Assembly (NCBI RefSeq): GCF_003014715.1
Contig: NZ_PYAV01000004.1
Coordinates: forward strand, 1 to 64,000
Source of the DNA: Salsuginibacillus halophilus
GTDB lineage: Bacteria > Bacillota > Bacilli > Bacillales > Marinococcaceae
DNA length: 64,000 nucleotides
Direction: 5' to 3'
A model generated the notes under the pieces. The model had not been told where the DNA came from. It ran no database searches and saw only the letters and a list, made by a program, of their open reading frames with translations. Each line of letters starts with the position of its first letter. The first letter of the stretch is position 1. Positions 26,370-34,762 of the stretch are shown one piece after another. The position numbers and the translations under genes were made by a program.

Positions 26370-26721
26370 GTTCGTTCCGATCCGTGCTCCGTGCGTTCCG
26401 GCCGGAGCGGCGTTCGTTGCTCAGTCTGTAGTGTTCGTTCCGATCCGTGCGCCGTGCGTTCCGGCCGGAGCGGCGTTCGTTGCTTGGCCTGGAGCGTGCG
26501 TTCCGATATCGTTGCTGTTCGTTCCGAGCGTGCTACTGTTATTTTCACTAAAAACTGGTACTCGCACCCTGTCCAGCACGTAACATTAGTGCAGTGTTCG
26601 TTCCGATCCCTGCGCCGTGCGTTCCGGCCGGAGCGGTGCTCGTTGCTCAGTCTGTAGTGTGCGTTCCGGTACCTCCGCTGTTCGTTCCGAGCGTGCTACT
26701 GTTATTTTCTTCAACTACCAT
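26370..26721 (+). repeat. Class A 21-bp double array (8 + 5 units)
   Basis: Eight 21-bp units begin at 26370 and close with GTTATTTTCACTAAAA at 26538. After a 37-bp spacer, five more begin at 26596 and close with GTTATTTTCTTC at 26701. Heads alternate GTTCGTTCC, GTGCGTTCC and GTTCGTTGC. Several unit types recur in the same order in both halves, showing block duplication. The array fills the gap before the acidic-repeat gene. Confidence 0.9.
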
Positions 26722-26823
26722 ACATAACTTCGTACCTTGAACAAAGCCCTATAGTTTTAATCAACAAGTTTCTGCTACAATCGATATATATCAGACAAGT
26801 TTGACAAATGGAGGTTTTTAACA

Positions 26824-28233
26824 ATGAAGAAACCAGCAAAGCGTCTCTGTGCAGGATTGCTCGCAGCATCCCTTGTCGGTGCCGGCTCGTTAAGTACAGC
26901 CGCAGCCGATCAGCCAGGAAATCAAGGTAATGGCTCTGGCAACGCACCGGGTCAGCAAAATGGTGAAGAAGAAAACGATAATGGCAACGGCAATAACAAC
27001 GCAGGCGGTCCACCGTCAGATATCACCCCTGGCCCGCCGATTGCGCCGATGGAAAGTCACCTGGATCGCATTGAAGACAACGTCGCCGAGATTGAAGAAG
27101 CTATCAGCACGTACTTCGATATTGAGTTAGGTGAAGACTTGGAAGATGAAGAAGCAGAAGAAGACGAATCTGCGGAAGAAGATGAAGAAGCAGAGGAAGA
27201 CGAATCCGCGGACGAGGATGAAGAAGCAGAGGAAGACGAATCTGCGGAAGAAGATGAAGAAGCAGAGGAAGACGAATCCGCGGACGAGGATGAAGAAGCA
27301 GAAGAAGACGAATCTGCGGACGAGGATGAAGAAGCAGAGGAAGACGAATCTGCGGACGAGGATGAAGAAGCAGAAGAAGACGAATTCGCGGAAGAAGATG
27401 AAGAAGCAGAAGAATCGGTTGAAGCAGCAGATGTTGATGAAGATGTAGAGGAAGACGAATCCGTGGAAGAAGATGAAGAAGTAGAAGAAGACGAATCTGC
27501 GGAAGAAGATGAAGAAGTAGAAGAGGACGAATCTGCGGAAGAAGATAAAGAAGCAGAGGAAGACGAATCTGCGGAAGAAGATGAAGAAGCAGAAGAAGAC
27601 GAATCTGCGGAAGAAGATGAAGAAGTAGAGGAAGACGAATCCGCGGAAGAAGATGAAGAAGCAGAGGAAGACGAGGACCTTGATGAAGAGCTGGCTGAAT
27701 GGGAAAACGCAAGCTTCAACAGCTTTCCTGGCCGCTTGAACGCTCAAAGCAATCAGCTCGGTTCGATTGAACAGCGTTTAAGTGTTCGCGCCAACCACCC
27801 GCACGCGGATGGCGAAGATGAAGCCGGCGCCGAAGTACAGGAGCGCGTTGACGCATTAGCTGAGCGCATCGCAGCTGCTGAAGCAGCGGTGCAGGAGGCA
27901 CAGGAGCAGTGGACGTCCGGCCTTGATGAAGAAGAAGCAGATGAGCGCACTTCAGAAGAAAGCGTCGCTGTAGACCATGCTTGGAACGTCGCCTTCAGCG
28001 CGCCGCTCAATGAAGACACCGTAGCGAACGAAAACTTTCTTCTTATTGATGAAGACCGTGATGTCGTGGAAGTTGATGTATCTTACGATGCTGAAGCGCA
28101 GGCGGTGACGCTTGATCCAGTTGATAACTTTTATGAAGATGAAACGTATGACCTTTACATCCGCGGCGATGTAGAAGACGAATCCGGCACACCACTCGGC
28201 TCCACCACCCGAATGAATTTTACTGTTGAATAA
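26824..28233 (+). CDS. Secreted hyper-acidic repeat protein with C-terminal SbsA-type Ig domain
   Basis: The 469-aa protein starts at ATG 26824, preceded by AATGGAGG. The signal peptide is LCAGLLAASLVGAGSLSTAAA. A Gly/Asn-rich linker is followed by a helical segment (HLDRIEDNVAEIEEAISTYF). About 175 residues of near-pure Glu/Asp follow (about 105-282), built from an 11-residue unit such as EEDESAEEDEE. A second helical segment with coiled-coil character (LNAQSNQLGSIEQRLSV, ERVDALAERIAAAEAAVQEAQ) precedes the Ig domain, which runs from VDHAWNVAFSAPLNED to MNFTVE. The two helical flanks may form one coiled coil bridged by the acidic rod. A wall-associated spacer or cation-binding protein is plausible; the function is unknown. 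Confidence 0.75.
   Translation: MKKPAKRLCAGLLAASLVGAGSLSTAAADQPGNQGNGSGNAPGQQNGEEENDNGNGNNNAGGPPSDITPGPPIAPMESHLDRIEDNVAEIEEAISTYFDIELGEDLEDEEAEEDESAEEDEEAEEDESADEDEEAEEDESAEEDEEAEEDESADEDEEAEEDESADEDEEAEEDESADEDEEAEEDEFAEEDEEAEESVEAADVDEDVEEDESVEEDEEVEEDESAEEDEEVEEDESAEEDKEAEEDESAEEDEEAEEDESAEEDEEVEEDESAEEDEEAEEDEDLDEELAEWENASFNSFPGRLNAQSNQLGSIEQRLSVRANHPHADGEDEAGAEVQERVDALAERIAAAEAAVQEAQEQWTSGLDEEEADERTSEESVAVDHAWNVAFSAPLNEDTVANENFLLIDEDRDVVEVDVSYDAEAQAVTLDPVDNFYEDETYDLYIRGDVEDESGTPLGSTTRMNFTVE
27140..27672 (+). repeat. 33-bp coding tandem repeats encoding an Asp/Glu-rich rod
   Basis: About sixteen copies of a 33-bp unit (with sub-motifs GAAGACGAATCTGCGG and AAGAAGATGAAGAAGCAG) encode 11 residues each, interrupted once by a unique insert near 27415-27450 (SVEAADVDEDVEE). 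Copies differ by few bases, so length variation by slippage or recombination is likely. Confidence 0.85.
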
Positions 28234-28238
28234 GTGAA

Positions 28239-28273
28239 TTAAGCCCTGCAGTTTTACAGCTGCAGGGCTTAAT
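28239..28273. terminator. Terminator after acidic-repeat gene
   Basis: TTAAGCCCTGCAG pairs with CTGCAGGGCTTAA around a TTTTACAG loop. Confidence 0.8.
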
Positions 28274-28306
28274 TTCGTCTAATAAAGCATTTCACCTTAA
28301 CTTACT

Positions 28307-28411
28307 GTGCGTTTCGAAACGGTCAGCGTGCGTTCCAACGAAAGTGTCGTCTGTTTCGCAGTGGTTGTTGTTCGTTGCAAACGTGCTACTGTTATTTTCT
28401 CTAAAAAATGG
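28307..28411 (+). repeat. Class A 21-bp array downstream of NERD gene 1
   Basis: Units start at 28307, 28328, 28349 and 28370, with heads GTGCGTTTC, GTGCGTTCC, GTCTGTTTC and GTTCGTTGC, then GTTATTTTCTCTAAAA at 28391. It ends 36 bp from the NERD stop codon. Confidence 0.85.
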
Positions 28412-28446
28412 GAACGAACAAACGTGAGCAGCTGCTGTGCTGCTCA

Positions 28447-29397
28447 CTAACACCCCGGCGGGATATACAGGTGGCTGTGCGGCTTTGTGAGTTGCCGGCA
28501 CCCAACATCTTGAAGAAATCGGCGCGTGGTATGGCGCGAGTTCAGCTGCAAAAAGTCACGCACCTCACCATTGGTAAAAGGATCGCTTGTGAGGTTGAAA
28601 AAATCCTCTAACGCTGCTCGGTGTGCATACAATTCGATCCGCCCACAACGCGTGCAGCGCCAGCGTTTATGAAGCCAGTGCATTGTAAAATCGCTACAAG
28701 TCCCGCAACGCACGCCTGGTCGAAGGTTCTGCAAAGTCAGCTGCCAGGAACTTAATTTCGGGAGAGGCGCTGGTTTATGTGAGGCAAGTAAAGCGGACTG
28801 CCAGCTTTGAAGCGCCTTCTCCTTTCCTGTCGTTTCCGGATCCGCCGCCGTTAATTCTTTCGTGACCCGCCACAGCTCCTCCGGGCGCAGCAGCAGGCAA
28901 TCCGCCGGCCGCCACAGCACACTATCCCGATGTGTAAACACTGCAATATGGTGTACAGGCAGCTCAGGCAGGCCGCGCTCGGCCGCCCACACCCACAGTA
29001 ACTCCGACGTGTTATGCAACTGTACAAGCGGATTCGTAAACTGCTCCACTGTCTCCGGCAGCGTGCGCGTCATTAACCCATACCGTGATGGAATGTCTAT
29101 GGAGCCTTTTAAATGCTTCACTTCAAGGAGAAATAGGCGGTGAGGCGTTAAGAGAATTGCATCCAGTTGAAAAAAACGATCCGGCGAAACCGGGAGGCGG
29201 ATATCTTGGAAAATACGAAATTCGGAGAAGAAGCGGTTGAAAATAAAGTTGAGGCTTTGCTCGCCGCGGTGACCAGCGTGGCGCTTATGGTACGCCGTCA
29301 TAAGTCCGGGGTAAGCGGGGTGATCTGCCGGAAGCCGGTGCTTCAGCGCTTCCAACTGCAATAGCGGGGCCGTCTTTTTGAGAGGTTTAATAATCAA
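28447..29397 (-). CDS. NERD-domain nuclease-like protein 1 with zinc ribbon and C-terminal HTH-like region
   Basis: The 316-aa product is counted from TTG 29397 (LIIKPLKK), eight bases after AAAGGAG; ATG 29415 precedes that site and is unlikely. The NERD domain (about 38-150) has HRGEQSLNFIFNRFF, FQLDAILL and LLEVKHLKG, which supply the G-E, Q-x-D and E-x-K residues of the restriction-endonuclease-like fold. Then come CGTC and CTRC cysteine pairs about 18 residues apart (zinc ribbon) and a C-terminal helical segment (AALEDFFNLTSDPFTNGEV, TRRFLQDVGC) like a winged HTH. Two paralogues lie at 46252 and 57801. A class A array flanks each side (36 and about 95 bp). A nuclease or binding protein acting on those arrays is inferred. 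There is no membrane span. Confidence 0.88.
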   Translation of the reverse strand: MIIKPLKKTAPLLQLEALKHRLPADHPAYPGLMTAYHKRHAGHRGEQSLNFIFNRFFSEFRIFQDIRLPVSPDRFFQLDAILLTPHRLFLLEVKHLKGSIDIPSRYGLMTRTLPETVEQFTNPLVQLHNTSELLWVWAAERGLPELPVHHIAVFTHRDSVLWRPADCLLLRPEELWRVTKELTAADPETTGKEKALQSWQSALLASHKPAPLPKLSSWQLTLQNLRPGVRCGTCSDFTMHWLHKRWRCTRCGRIELYAHRAALEDFFNLTSDPFTNGEVRDFLQLNSRHTTRRFLQDVGCRQLTKPHSHLYIPPGC

Positions 29398-29492
29398 AAG
29401 GGTGCTCCTTTCCATAAGTTATATCGATTATACCGTAATACGCTTCAAAAGCGAATAAAAAAGGTGGAAAATCAGCAGTTGCTGCTTGCGCC

Positions 29493-29618
29493 GTTCGTTT
29501 CGTCGACTATATCGTTCGTTTCGTCGACTATATCGTTCGTTTCGTCGCGACCAATGTGAGTTCCTCAGCCGCTACTGTTCGTTTCGCGCATGCTACTGTT
29601 ATTTTCTCTAAAACCTGG
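29493..29618 (+). repeat. Class A 21-bp array upstream of NERD gene 1
   Basis: Units start at 29493, 29514, 29535, 29556 and 29577. The first two are identical 21-mers with head GTTCGTTTC, and the closing unit at 29598 begins GTTATTTTCTCTAAAA. It lies between the NERD 5' end and the divergent CAP gene, so it could also overlap their promoters. Confidence 0.85.
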
Positions 29619-29697
29619 AAACTATCACCCCGTGTTCTGAGCTGCCCCCACAATTGCTAACATATGATATAATTATCTGAAAAAGGAGTCGGTATTT

Positions 29698-30930
29698 ATG
29701 CTGAAAAAAAGGTTGATTGCTGTGATCGGAGCCGTCACAGCAGGACTTATCACGGCAAGCACAGCAGGCGCGGCTGATATGTGGCAGGAGCGTACCATAG
29801 ATGACAGCTACAAAGACTGGACCATTACATTTTCAAGTGATGTCTCAACAGACGCGTTGACAGAAACGCCCATCCGCGTTGCAACCGAAGACGGCGAAAC
29901 GCTTTATGTAGAAGCCTTGCTCGATGCATCAAACGAAGTGACAGTGCTGCCGCCCGCCGATGGTTATGACCCTGGCGCATCGTACGAGCTAGTCGTACCG
30001 CAGGAGCTTCACTCTGAACAAGGCACTGCATTGAAGGAAAAAGCCGTGCTGCCATTTACAATGGAAGAAGATGAAGAAGCAGAATCGTTAGAGGCCCTCG
30101 AATTAGGTGCAGAGCAGAAAGAGGTCGAGACGTTTCTCGGGGCACCAGAAGCGAGCGGTGTTGAAAGCATCTATGACTATCAGTGGGACATTTACCACGA
30201 GGATTACGCAGCTTATACCCAGGTCGGCTACAACGATGATCGTGAAGCTGTCGGCTTTTTAACATTCAGTCCGGACAGTCCGGAAATTTCTGAAGTGAAC
30301 GTTGGCGATGATCAAGTGGATGCACGTGATGCACTTGGCGAGCCGCTGGAACATATTCATCGTGAAGGCACGAATTATGTCGTTGAAGATGATACGAATG
30401 ACATATTCCATCATGACGGTGCCTACCACTGGGTATTTTACGATCTTGCGCAGGAAGCTGAAGTAATGGCCGTAGCTGTCATTGATGAAGCGGCAGAAGA
30501 GGCCCTCGGCGGTTTTTACGGGGAGCCAAGCGATGACCTTCGAGCTGGTTTGGAAGAACAATCCGTCGCTCAGCTCGGGGCAATTCGGGTCCAGCACGAT
30601 CTTGCGCCGTTAGGCTGGCATGAAGCGTCGACCGCTACTTCCCGCGCGCATAGCAAAGACATGGCGGATGGATCCTTTTTAGGCCATGCCGGTTCTGATG
30701 GACGCGGGCCTTTTGAACGTTTATCAGATGATGGCTTTGCATTTGGTGCGGCAGCGGAAAATGTAGCGTATGGTACGGCTGCAGCGGTTTATACCAACGT
30801 CGGTTTAATGAACTCACCAGGTCACCGGGCGAATATTTTAAATGGCGATTTGGAGCAGGTTAGTGTCGGTTTTGCGTTTGATGCTGAAAATCGACCGTTT
30901 ATTACACAGAAATTTTTAACCCCGCGCTAA
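29698..30930 (+). CDS. Secreted CAP (YkwD-like) protein with N-terminal SbsA-type Ig domain
   Basis: The 410-aa product starts at ATG 29698, after AAAAAGGAG; TATAAT at 29668-29673 is a likely -10 box. After a signal peptide (LIAVIGAVTAGLITASTAGA) comes the island's Ig domain (about 25-122), here at the N-terminus (KDWTITFSSDVSTDAL to LPFTMEED). The middle (about 133-270) resembles the CAP-associated N-terminal domain (LGAEQKEVETFLGAPEA). The last 120 residues are a CAP/SCP domain (ATSRAHSKDMADGSFLGHAG, AENVAYG, MNSPGHRANILNG), with the usual His and Glu cavity residues. CAP proteins are extracellular and often act at the wall; the precise activity is unknown. The domain order is opposite to that of most Ig carriers here. 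Confidence 0.9.
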   Translation: MLKKRLIAVIGAVTAGLITASTAGAADMWQERTIDDSYKDWTITFSSDVSTDALTETPIRVATEDGETLYVEALLDASNEVTVLPPADGYDPGASYELVVPQELHSEQGTALKEKAVLPFTMEEDEEAESLEALELGAEQKEVETFLGAPEASGVESIYDYQWDIYHEDYAAYTQVGYNDDREAVGFLTFSPDSPEISEVNVGDDQVDARDALGEPLEHIHREGTNYVVEDDTNDIFHHDGAYHWVFYDLAQEAEVMAVAVIDEAAEEALGGFYGEPSDDLRAGLEEQSVAQLGAIRVQHDLAPLGWHEASTATSRAHSKDMADGSFLGHAGSDGRGPFERLSDDGFAFGAAAENVAYGTAAAVYTNVGLMNSPGHRANILNGDLEQVSVGFAFDAENRPFITQKFLTPR

Positions 30931-31030
30931 TCTGGGCTGAAAGATACAAATTGTCCATAATTTATTGCCGAACACCTATGATTTTCAAGTATAATGAAAA
31001 TACAACCAACAAGATTGAGGTGGAAGTTAC

Positions 31031-31846
31031 ATGAAAAAATCTATACTTCGTTATGGCACCCCTTTAATCATGGCCGCAACGCTTACAGCCTGCTTCGGTA
31101 ATGGCGAAGAACTCGAAGAGCCTGAAGCGATGCAGAATAATGGTAGTAGCGATGTCGCGCAGGAAGCAGACGAAGCAGATACAGATGAAACTGAAAGCAG
31201 TACAGCCAATAATGGTACAGATGACGATGACACTGATGAAAATACCAGCGAGGGCATAGCTTCAGAGGAGAGCAGTTTAAATGGCGACGATGATGCCAGT
31301 GAAGGAAGCAGCGGATCAAATGGAGATAGCGGGTCTGCTGGAGGAAGCAATGGCTCAGATGAAGATAATGGATCTGCTGAAGGAAGCAGCAGTTCAAATG
31401 GAGGTAGCGATGATACTAGCTCAAATGGTGAATCTGGAGGAAATAACGGAGGCTCAAGCGAATCTGCAACCGGTGATTCAGATGGCAGTATAAGCAGTGC
31501 TTCAACTGAGACTGAAGACAATTCATCCCAGAACGCTGACCGACCTTTTGGCAGTGATGAAGACACGCCGCCGTCTGCAGCTGCAGCTGGAGACGATTCT
31601 GCAGAAACAGCGGAGTTCGACGAGTTAAATATGGAGTATGAACAAGCTGGTATCCCAGGGCTTTTGAACGTCTATATTCATGATGCAGGAGAAAGTGGTC
31701 TGCCGGAAGATGAAGACATTTCATTGGAGGCTGAAGTTCAAGGCGAGGCAGTGGTTTTTGAATATGAGGAAGATAACGAGCGCTATGCGTTATATGGTTT
31801 TAGTGGAGAAGAAGATCATTACGAAGGAGCCACTCTTTATTACTAA
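31031..31846 (+). CDS. Lipoprotein with long Ser/Gly/Asp low-complexity linker
   Basis: The 271-aa product starts at ATG 31031, after GAGGTGG. TATAAT at 30990-30995, with TTGCCG 19 bases upstream, is a possible promoter. The signal peptide ends in lipobox TLTACFGN, so the protein is predicted to be lipid-anchored. Residues about 25-195 are low-complexity acidic Ser/Gly/Asn repeats (EGSSGSNGDSGSAGGSNG). Only the last 75 residues look folded (EYEQAGIPGLLNVYIHDAG, EAVVFEYEEDNERYALYG). It resembles a membrane-tethered small domain on a flexible, salt-adapted stalk. A bidirectional terminator follows. Confidence 0.7.
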   Translation: MKKSILRYGTPLIMAATLTACFGNGEELEEPEAMQNNGSSDVAQEADEADTDETESSTANNGTDDDDTDENTSEGIASEESSLNGDDDASEGSSGSNGDSGSAGGSNGSDEDNGSAEGSSSSNGGSDDTSSNGESGGNNGGSSESATGDSDGSISSASTETEDNSSQNADRPFGSDEDTPPSAAAAGDDSAETAEFDELNMEYEQAGIPGLLNVYIHDAGESGLPEDEDISLEAEVQGEAVVFEYEEDNERYALYGFSGEEDHYEGATLYY

Positions 31847-31880
31847 AGAAGGCCGGACATTGCGTCCGGCCTTTGCTTTT
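31847..31880. terminator. Bidirectional terminator, convergent genes
   Basis: AAGGCCGGAC pairs with GTCCGGCCTT around ATTGC, between the lipoprotein and the minus-strand gene. Confidence 0.8.
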
Positions 31881-32334
31881 AGGAGATATCAACGATTTCA
31901 AAATCTTCTTCGACATCTTCAGCGTCATCATCTTGCCCTGTTTCTACTTGTAAACCTCCATCATTATCCAAAGTAGCAGACCCGGCGGCACCGGTATCGA
32001 GCGGATCAAATTCGCTGAAATCAGTTGTGTCAGGGTTGCCATGAAGGCGCGCATAGTCGCCGGCAGCAATGTAAGTCGAGCCGTCAACGGAAACACCTGC
32101 AATATCAGGTAAGCCCGTGTCTGTGGAGTCACTTAAAAACGCGTAAAGTTCATTTGTGTCCTGGTTACCATAGGCCCGGGCGTAATCTACTGCTTCAACG
32201 GAATACTGTTCACCTTCAACGTTAAAAAGCACCGATTGGGGTGTAGTATCTGCGGATGCGGTGGTAGAGAGCGCCGCAAAGCCTCCCACTGCAACGCCAA
32301 GCGCGACAGCTCCGGTAGTAATAAGTTTCTTCAT
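31879..32334 (-). CDS. Small secreted protein with two YAR(A/L)xGN motifs
   Basis: The 151-aa protein starts at ATG 32334, preceded by AAGGAGG. A signal peptide (ITTGAVALGVAVGGFAALST) is followed by two copies of a motif of about 45 residues: VEAVDYARAYGNQDTNELY, then IAAGDYARLHGNPDTTDF. Each is preceded by a short beta segment (VLFNVEGEQYSV, VSVDGSTYI). The same arrangement starts the 482-aa protein at 11410-12858. The acidic tail has no recognised domain. It may be a small extracellular binding protein; the function is unknown. Confidence 0.7.
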   Translation of the reverse strand: MKKLITTGAVALGVAVGGFAALSTTASADTTPQSVLFNVEGEQYSVEAVDYARAYGNQDTNELYAFLSDSTDTGLPDIAGVSVDGSTYIAAGDYARLHGNPDTTDFSEFDPLDTGAAGSATLDNDGGLQVETGQDDDAEDVEEDFEIVDIS

Positions 32335-32543
32335 AAGTTAGAAACCTCCTTGATTCATCTTTAAGTACTGAGTGCATTATACTGCATTTTGGTTACGCTG
32401 GGAAGTATATCCCAAAATACATAAGCCTACGTAACTTCTCACAAAGCAGTTAAGTGCCATCAACCCTTATATCGTCAATTTTCAAAAATATTAAATAGCT
32501 CGCACATTGTTTTAGCAAAAACTAGCTTCATTTCTATATAACT

Positions 32544-34106
32544 TTAGTCGACAGTGAATTCATGCTGGACACCCTTAGTTAGCTGAGTACCGTTTTCAGA
32601 AGTTAGCTCATCGCTTACATGTAGAGTGTAGTCTCCAGGAGCGTAACTGCCATCCTCCGGTTGCACATCAATCTTATACTCGTGTACGCTTTTTTCAATG
32701 TTGAGGGTGGTACCATGTTCATTTTTAATGTAGACATTGTCTTTGTGTACACTATCAGCATCTACTGCATGATTCAGTTCAATCGTCCATTCGTGATCGG
32801 CCGGTGTTGCTTCTGTCTTGCTTTTTTCAGTGGGGTCACGGTCGAGAGCAGTTAAATAGATGTTTAAGTCTTCATCTACGGTTTGGAAAAATACCTGTTT
32901 GTTATTAGTGCTGAAAACCGGCTCTTGAGTGAGCTTTTTGTTTTCAAGCTGATGTATAGCCGTATACGGTTGTTCAGGACTAGCGTAATACAAGGTATCT
33001 TCGTCAGGCATAAAGGTTAACAATTCGCCTTCTGAATTAGTAGTATGACCTGTGTTGGGTTCGGTTGCTTTATCAGATGTCCAGCGTTCCTCGAGCGATT
33101 CATCTAACATTGAGCTCGTATAATCTTCAGAATTGGTGTAATCTGTAATTAAAACGTGGTTTTGCTTCGGGCTGTCTACAGTTTTAAACTTGATATTGGA
33201 AACGTTACCCTGACTTGGTTGAGTAGTTACTTTTTCCAGGTTTTCATTGTAAAGATTGATCTTATCCTCTTCAATCGTGAGAAACCTCTCATGATCAAAA
33301 TATCCTTTTTGTATAAATAATTCTTCATCGGTATATTTTAGAAGGTTGTCCGTTCTCGTACCATCCTCTATGTTGTAAGCAGCTATTTCATCATTCTGCC
33401 CGTGGACGATTAATCTGCTATCAAGCAAAGAAGTCTCGGTGGGAGCGAAATCTCCAGGAAGGTCATCGATTTCCCACATCAAGTCAAGGTCTTCATTTAG
33501 CGCAGCAAATGTTGGGTCTTCATGGCCGTAAGAAAAAATCACAGATGGATCCGATTCAGGCTTTGTGTGGATAATCTGTAAGGGGTCCTCAAAGGCCGGA
33601 TCAAATGAGGCAACGATTTCATCTTCAAAGCTTCGTAATTCAATAGCATTATTATCAGTTTCATGATGCTGTACAAGTATCTGATGATTTTTACCATATT
33701 CAGCTCCAATCAAACCACCTTCTACCGTAAAAACTTTCTCACCCTCTGCTGAATACACTATAGTTTCAGTTGATCGCCCGTCAGTAGCTAAGGCACCTCC
33801 AGGCGTAAAAGCTTCGATAAATATGTATCCCTCGTTAACACCGCTCACATTAAGGTGGTTCTCAGTGGTTTCGATATCAGTAGTATTCACAACTTCTCCG
33901 TTTTCGGAATCAAAAACCTTTAACGTCTGTGTTCCACTGTCTAAGCTGATAAGCTTGTTGTCCACATCTCCTATTAACTCTATGTTACTTTCAACTTCAA
34001 CCGTCCAGTTCTCTGAAAACGATGGATGCTCAGCGCCTGCATGTGCAGTGCCGGCGATCATACCTGTAATAAAGATCGCAAAACCACGTTGTAACCATTT
34101 TTTCAA
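32544..34106 (-). CDS. Secreted quinoprotein-like beta-propeller with C-terminal SbsA-type Ig domain
   Basis: The product is 520 aa from TTG 34106 (LKKWLQRGFAIFITG), eight bases after AGGAG; the frame is open to ATG 34160, but this start gives a clean signal peptide ending TAHAGA. The propeller body (about 25-420) has repeated units such as VFDSENGEVVNTTD and AYNIEDGTRTDNLL. The Ig domain closes the protein (DHEWTIELNHAVDADSVHK to VQHEFTVD). It is a paralogue of the 17169 and 36544 genes, inverted relative to them. The truncated copy at 34324 lies about 220 bp from its 5' end on the other strand, so the local duplication history is complex. The ligand is unknown. Confidence 0.75.
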   Translation of the reverse strand: MKKWLQRGFAIFITGMIAGTAHAGAEHPSFSENWTVEVESNIELIGDVDNKLISLDSGTQTLKVFDSENGEVVNTTDIETTENHLNVSGVNEGYIFIEAFTPGGALATDGRSTETIVYSAEGEKVFTVEGGLIGAEYGKNHQILVQHHETDNNAIELRSFEDEIVASFDPAFEDPLQIIHTKPESDPSVIFSYGHEDPTFAALNEDLDLMWEIDDLPGDFAPTETSLLDSRLIVHGQNDEIAAYNIEDGTRTDNLLKYTDEELFIQKGYFDHERFLTIEEDKINLYNENLEKVTTQPSQGNVSNIKFKTVDSPKQNHVLITDYTNSEDYTSSMLDESLEERWTSDKATEPNTGHTTNSEGELLTFMPDEDTLYYASPEQPYTAIHQLENKKLTQEPVFSTNNKQVFFQTVDEDLNIYLTALDRDPTEKSKTEATPADHEWTIELNHAVDADSVHKDNVYIKNEHGTTLNIEKSVHEYKIDVQPEDGSYAPGDYTLHVSDELTSENGTQLTKGVQHEFTVD

Positions 34107-34323
34107 CAACCTCACTCCTAGTATAAAACCATTTTTGGATTTCATGTAACCATGTAACATAGTTCATGATAATATAAACCTAATCATAAAGAAATGGTTA
34201 TTTTCCTTTTTATAGATTGATTTCCTTGGGTCCATATGGATAATCTTCTTAAAAGCACTTGAGTAATAGAGATGAATAATGTATCAAGGCTTATATAATT
34301 ACATGTAAGTAATAAATAATATA

Positions 34324-34689
34324 AAATGTATTAAAAACCATTCGACTGATAATGCTGTAAAAATGTTTGCGCCAACTGGTGAAATGCCGTCGAAACATGT
34401 ACCGGAAGTAGAAGAAAACCACACATGGACCATAACTTTTAATCAGTCATTAGATCCTGCAACAGCTAATGAAGCCTCGGTTTATGTTACGGACTACCGT
34501 GGAGAGCCTTTGGATACCGACATCAACCTAGGTGCCTTGGACCAAACTACTATACACGTTTCAGCACCAGCTGAAGGATATAGTCTTGGCGCACATACGC
34601 TGTTTATTACAAGTGATCATACGAGTGGTAACGGTCATCGTCTCGAGGAACAGGTGAAGCATTTATTTAAGGTGCCTGAATCAAGGTAG
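34324..34689 (+). pseudogene. Decayed propeller-Ig paralogue, C-terminal remnant
   Basis: Only the last propeller strand and the Ig domain remain. From 34363 it reads KMFAPTGEMPSKHVPEVEEN, then HTWTITFNQSLDPATANEAS, ending KHLFKVPESR. KMFAPTG matches KMFAPAG at the same place in the 36544 gene, and similarity extends a few codons upstream of the ATG (STDNAV). There is no start, signal peptide or ribosome-binding site there, so this is the 3' end of a lost gene copy. Confidence 0.75.
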
Positions 34690-34762
34690 TATATAAATAC
34701 ATTTAGATAACTGTGCCCGATTTTCGTAAACCCAAACAACTGAACATAAAGGAGAAACTGTA

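Noticed and set aside
27057-27719. Minus-strand Ser-rich ORF of 220 codons
   Set aside because: It is the antisense shadow of the GAA/GAT-rich acidic repeats in the secreted protein gene.
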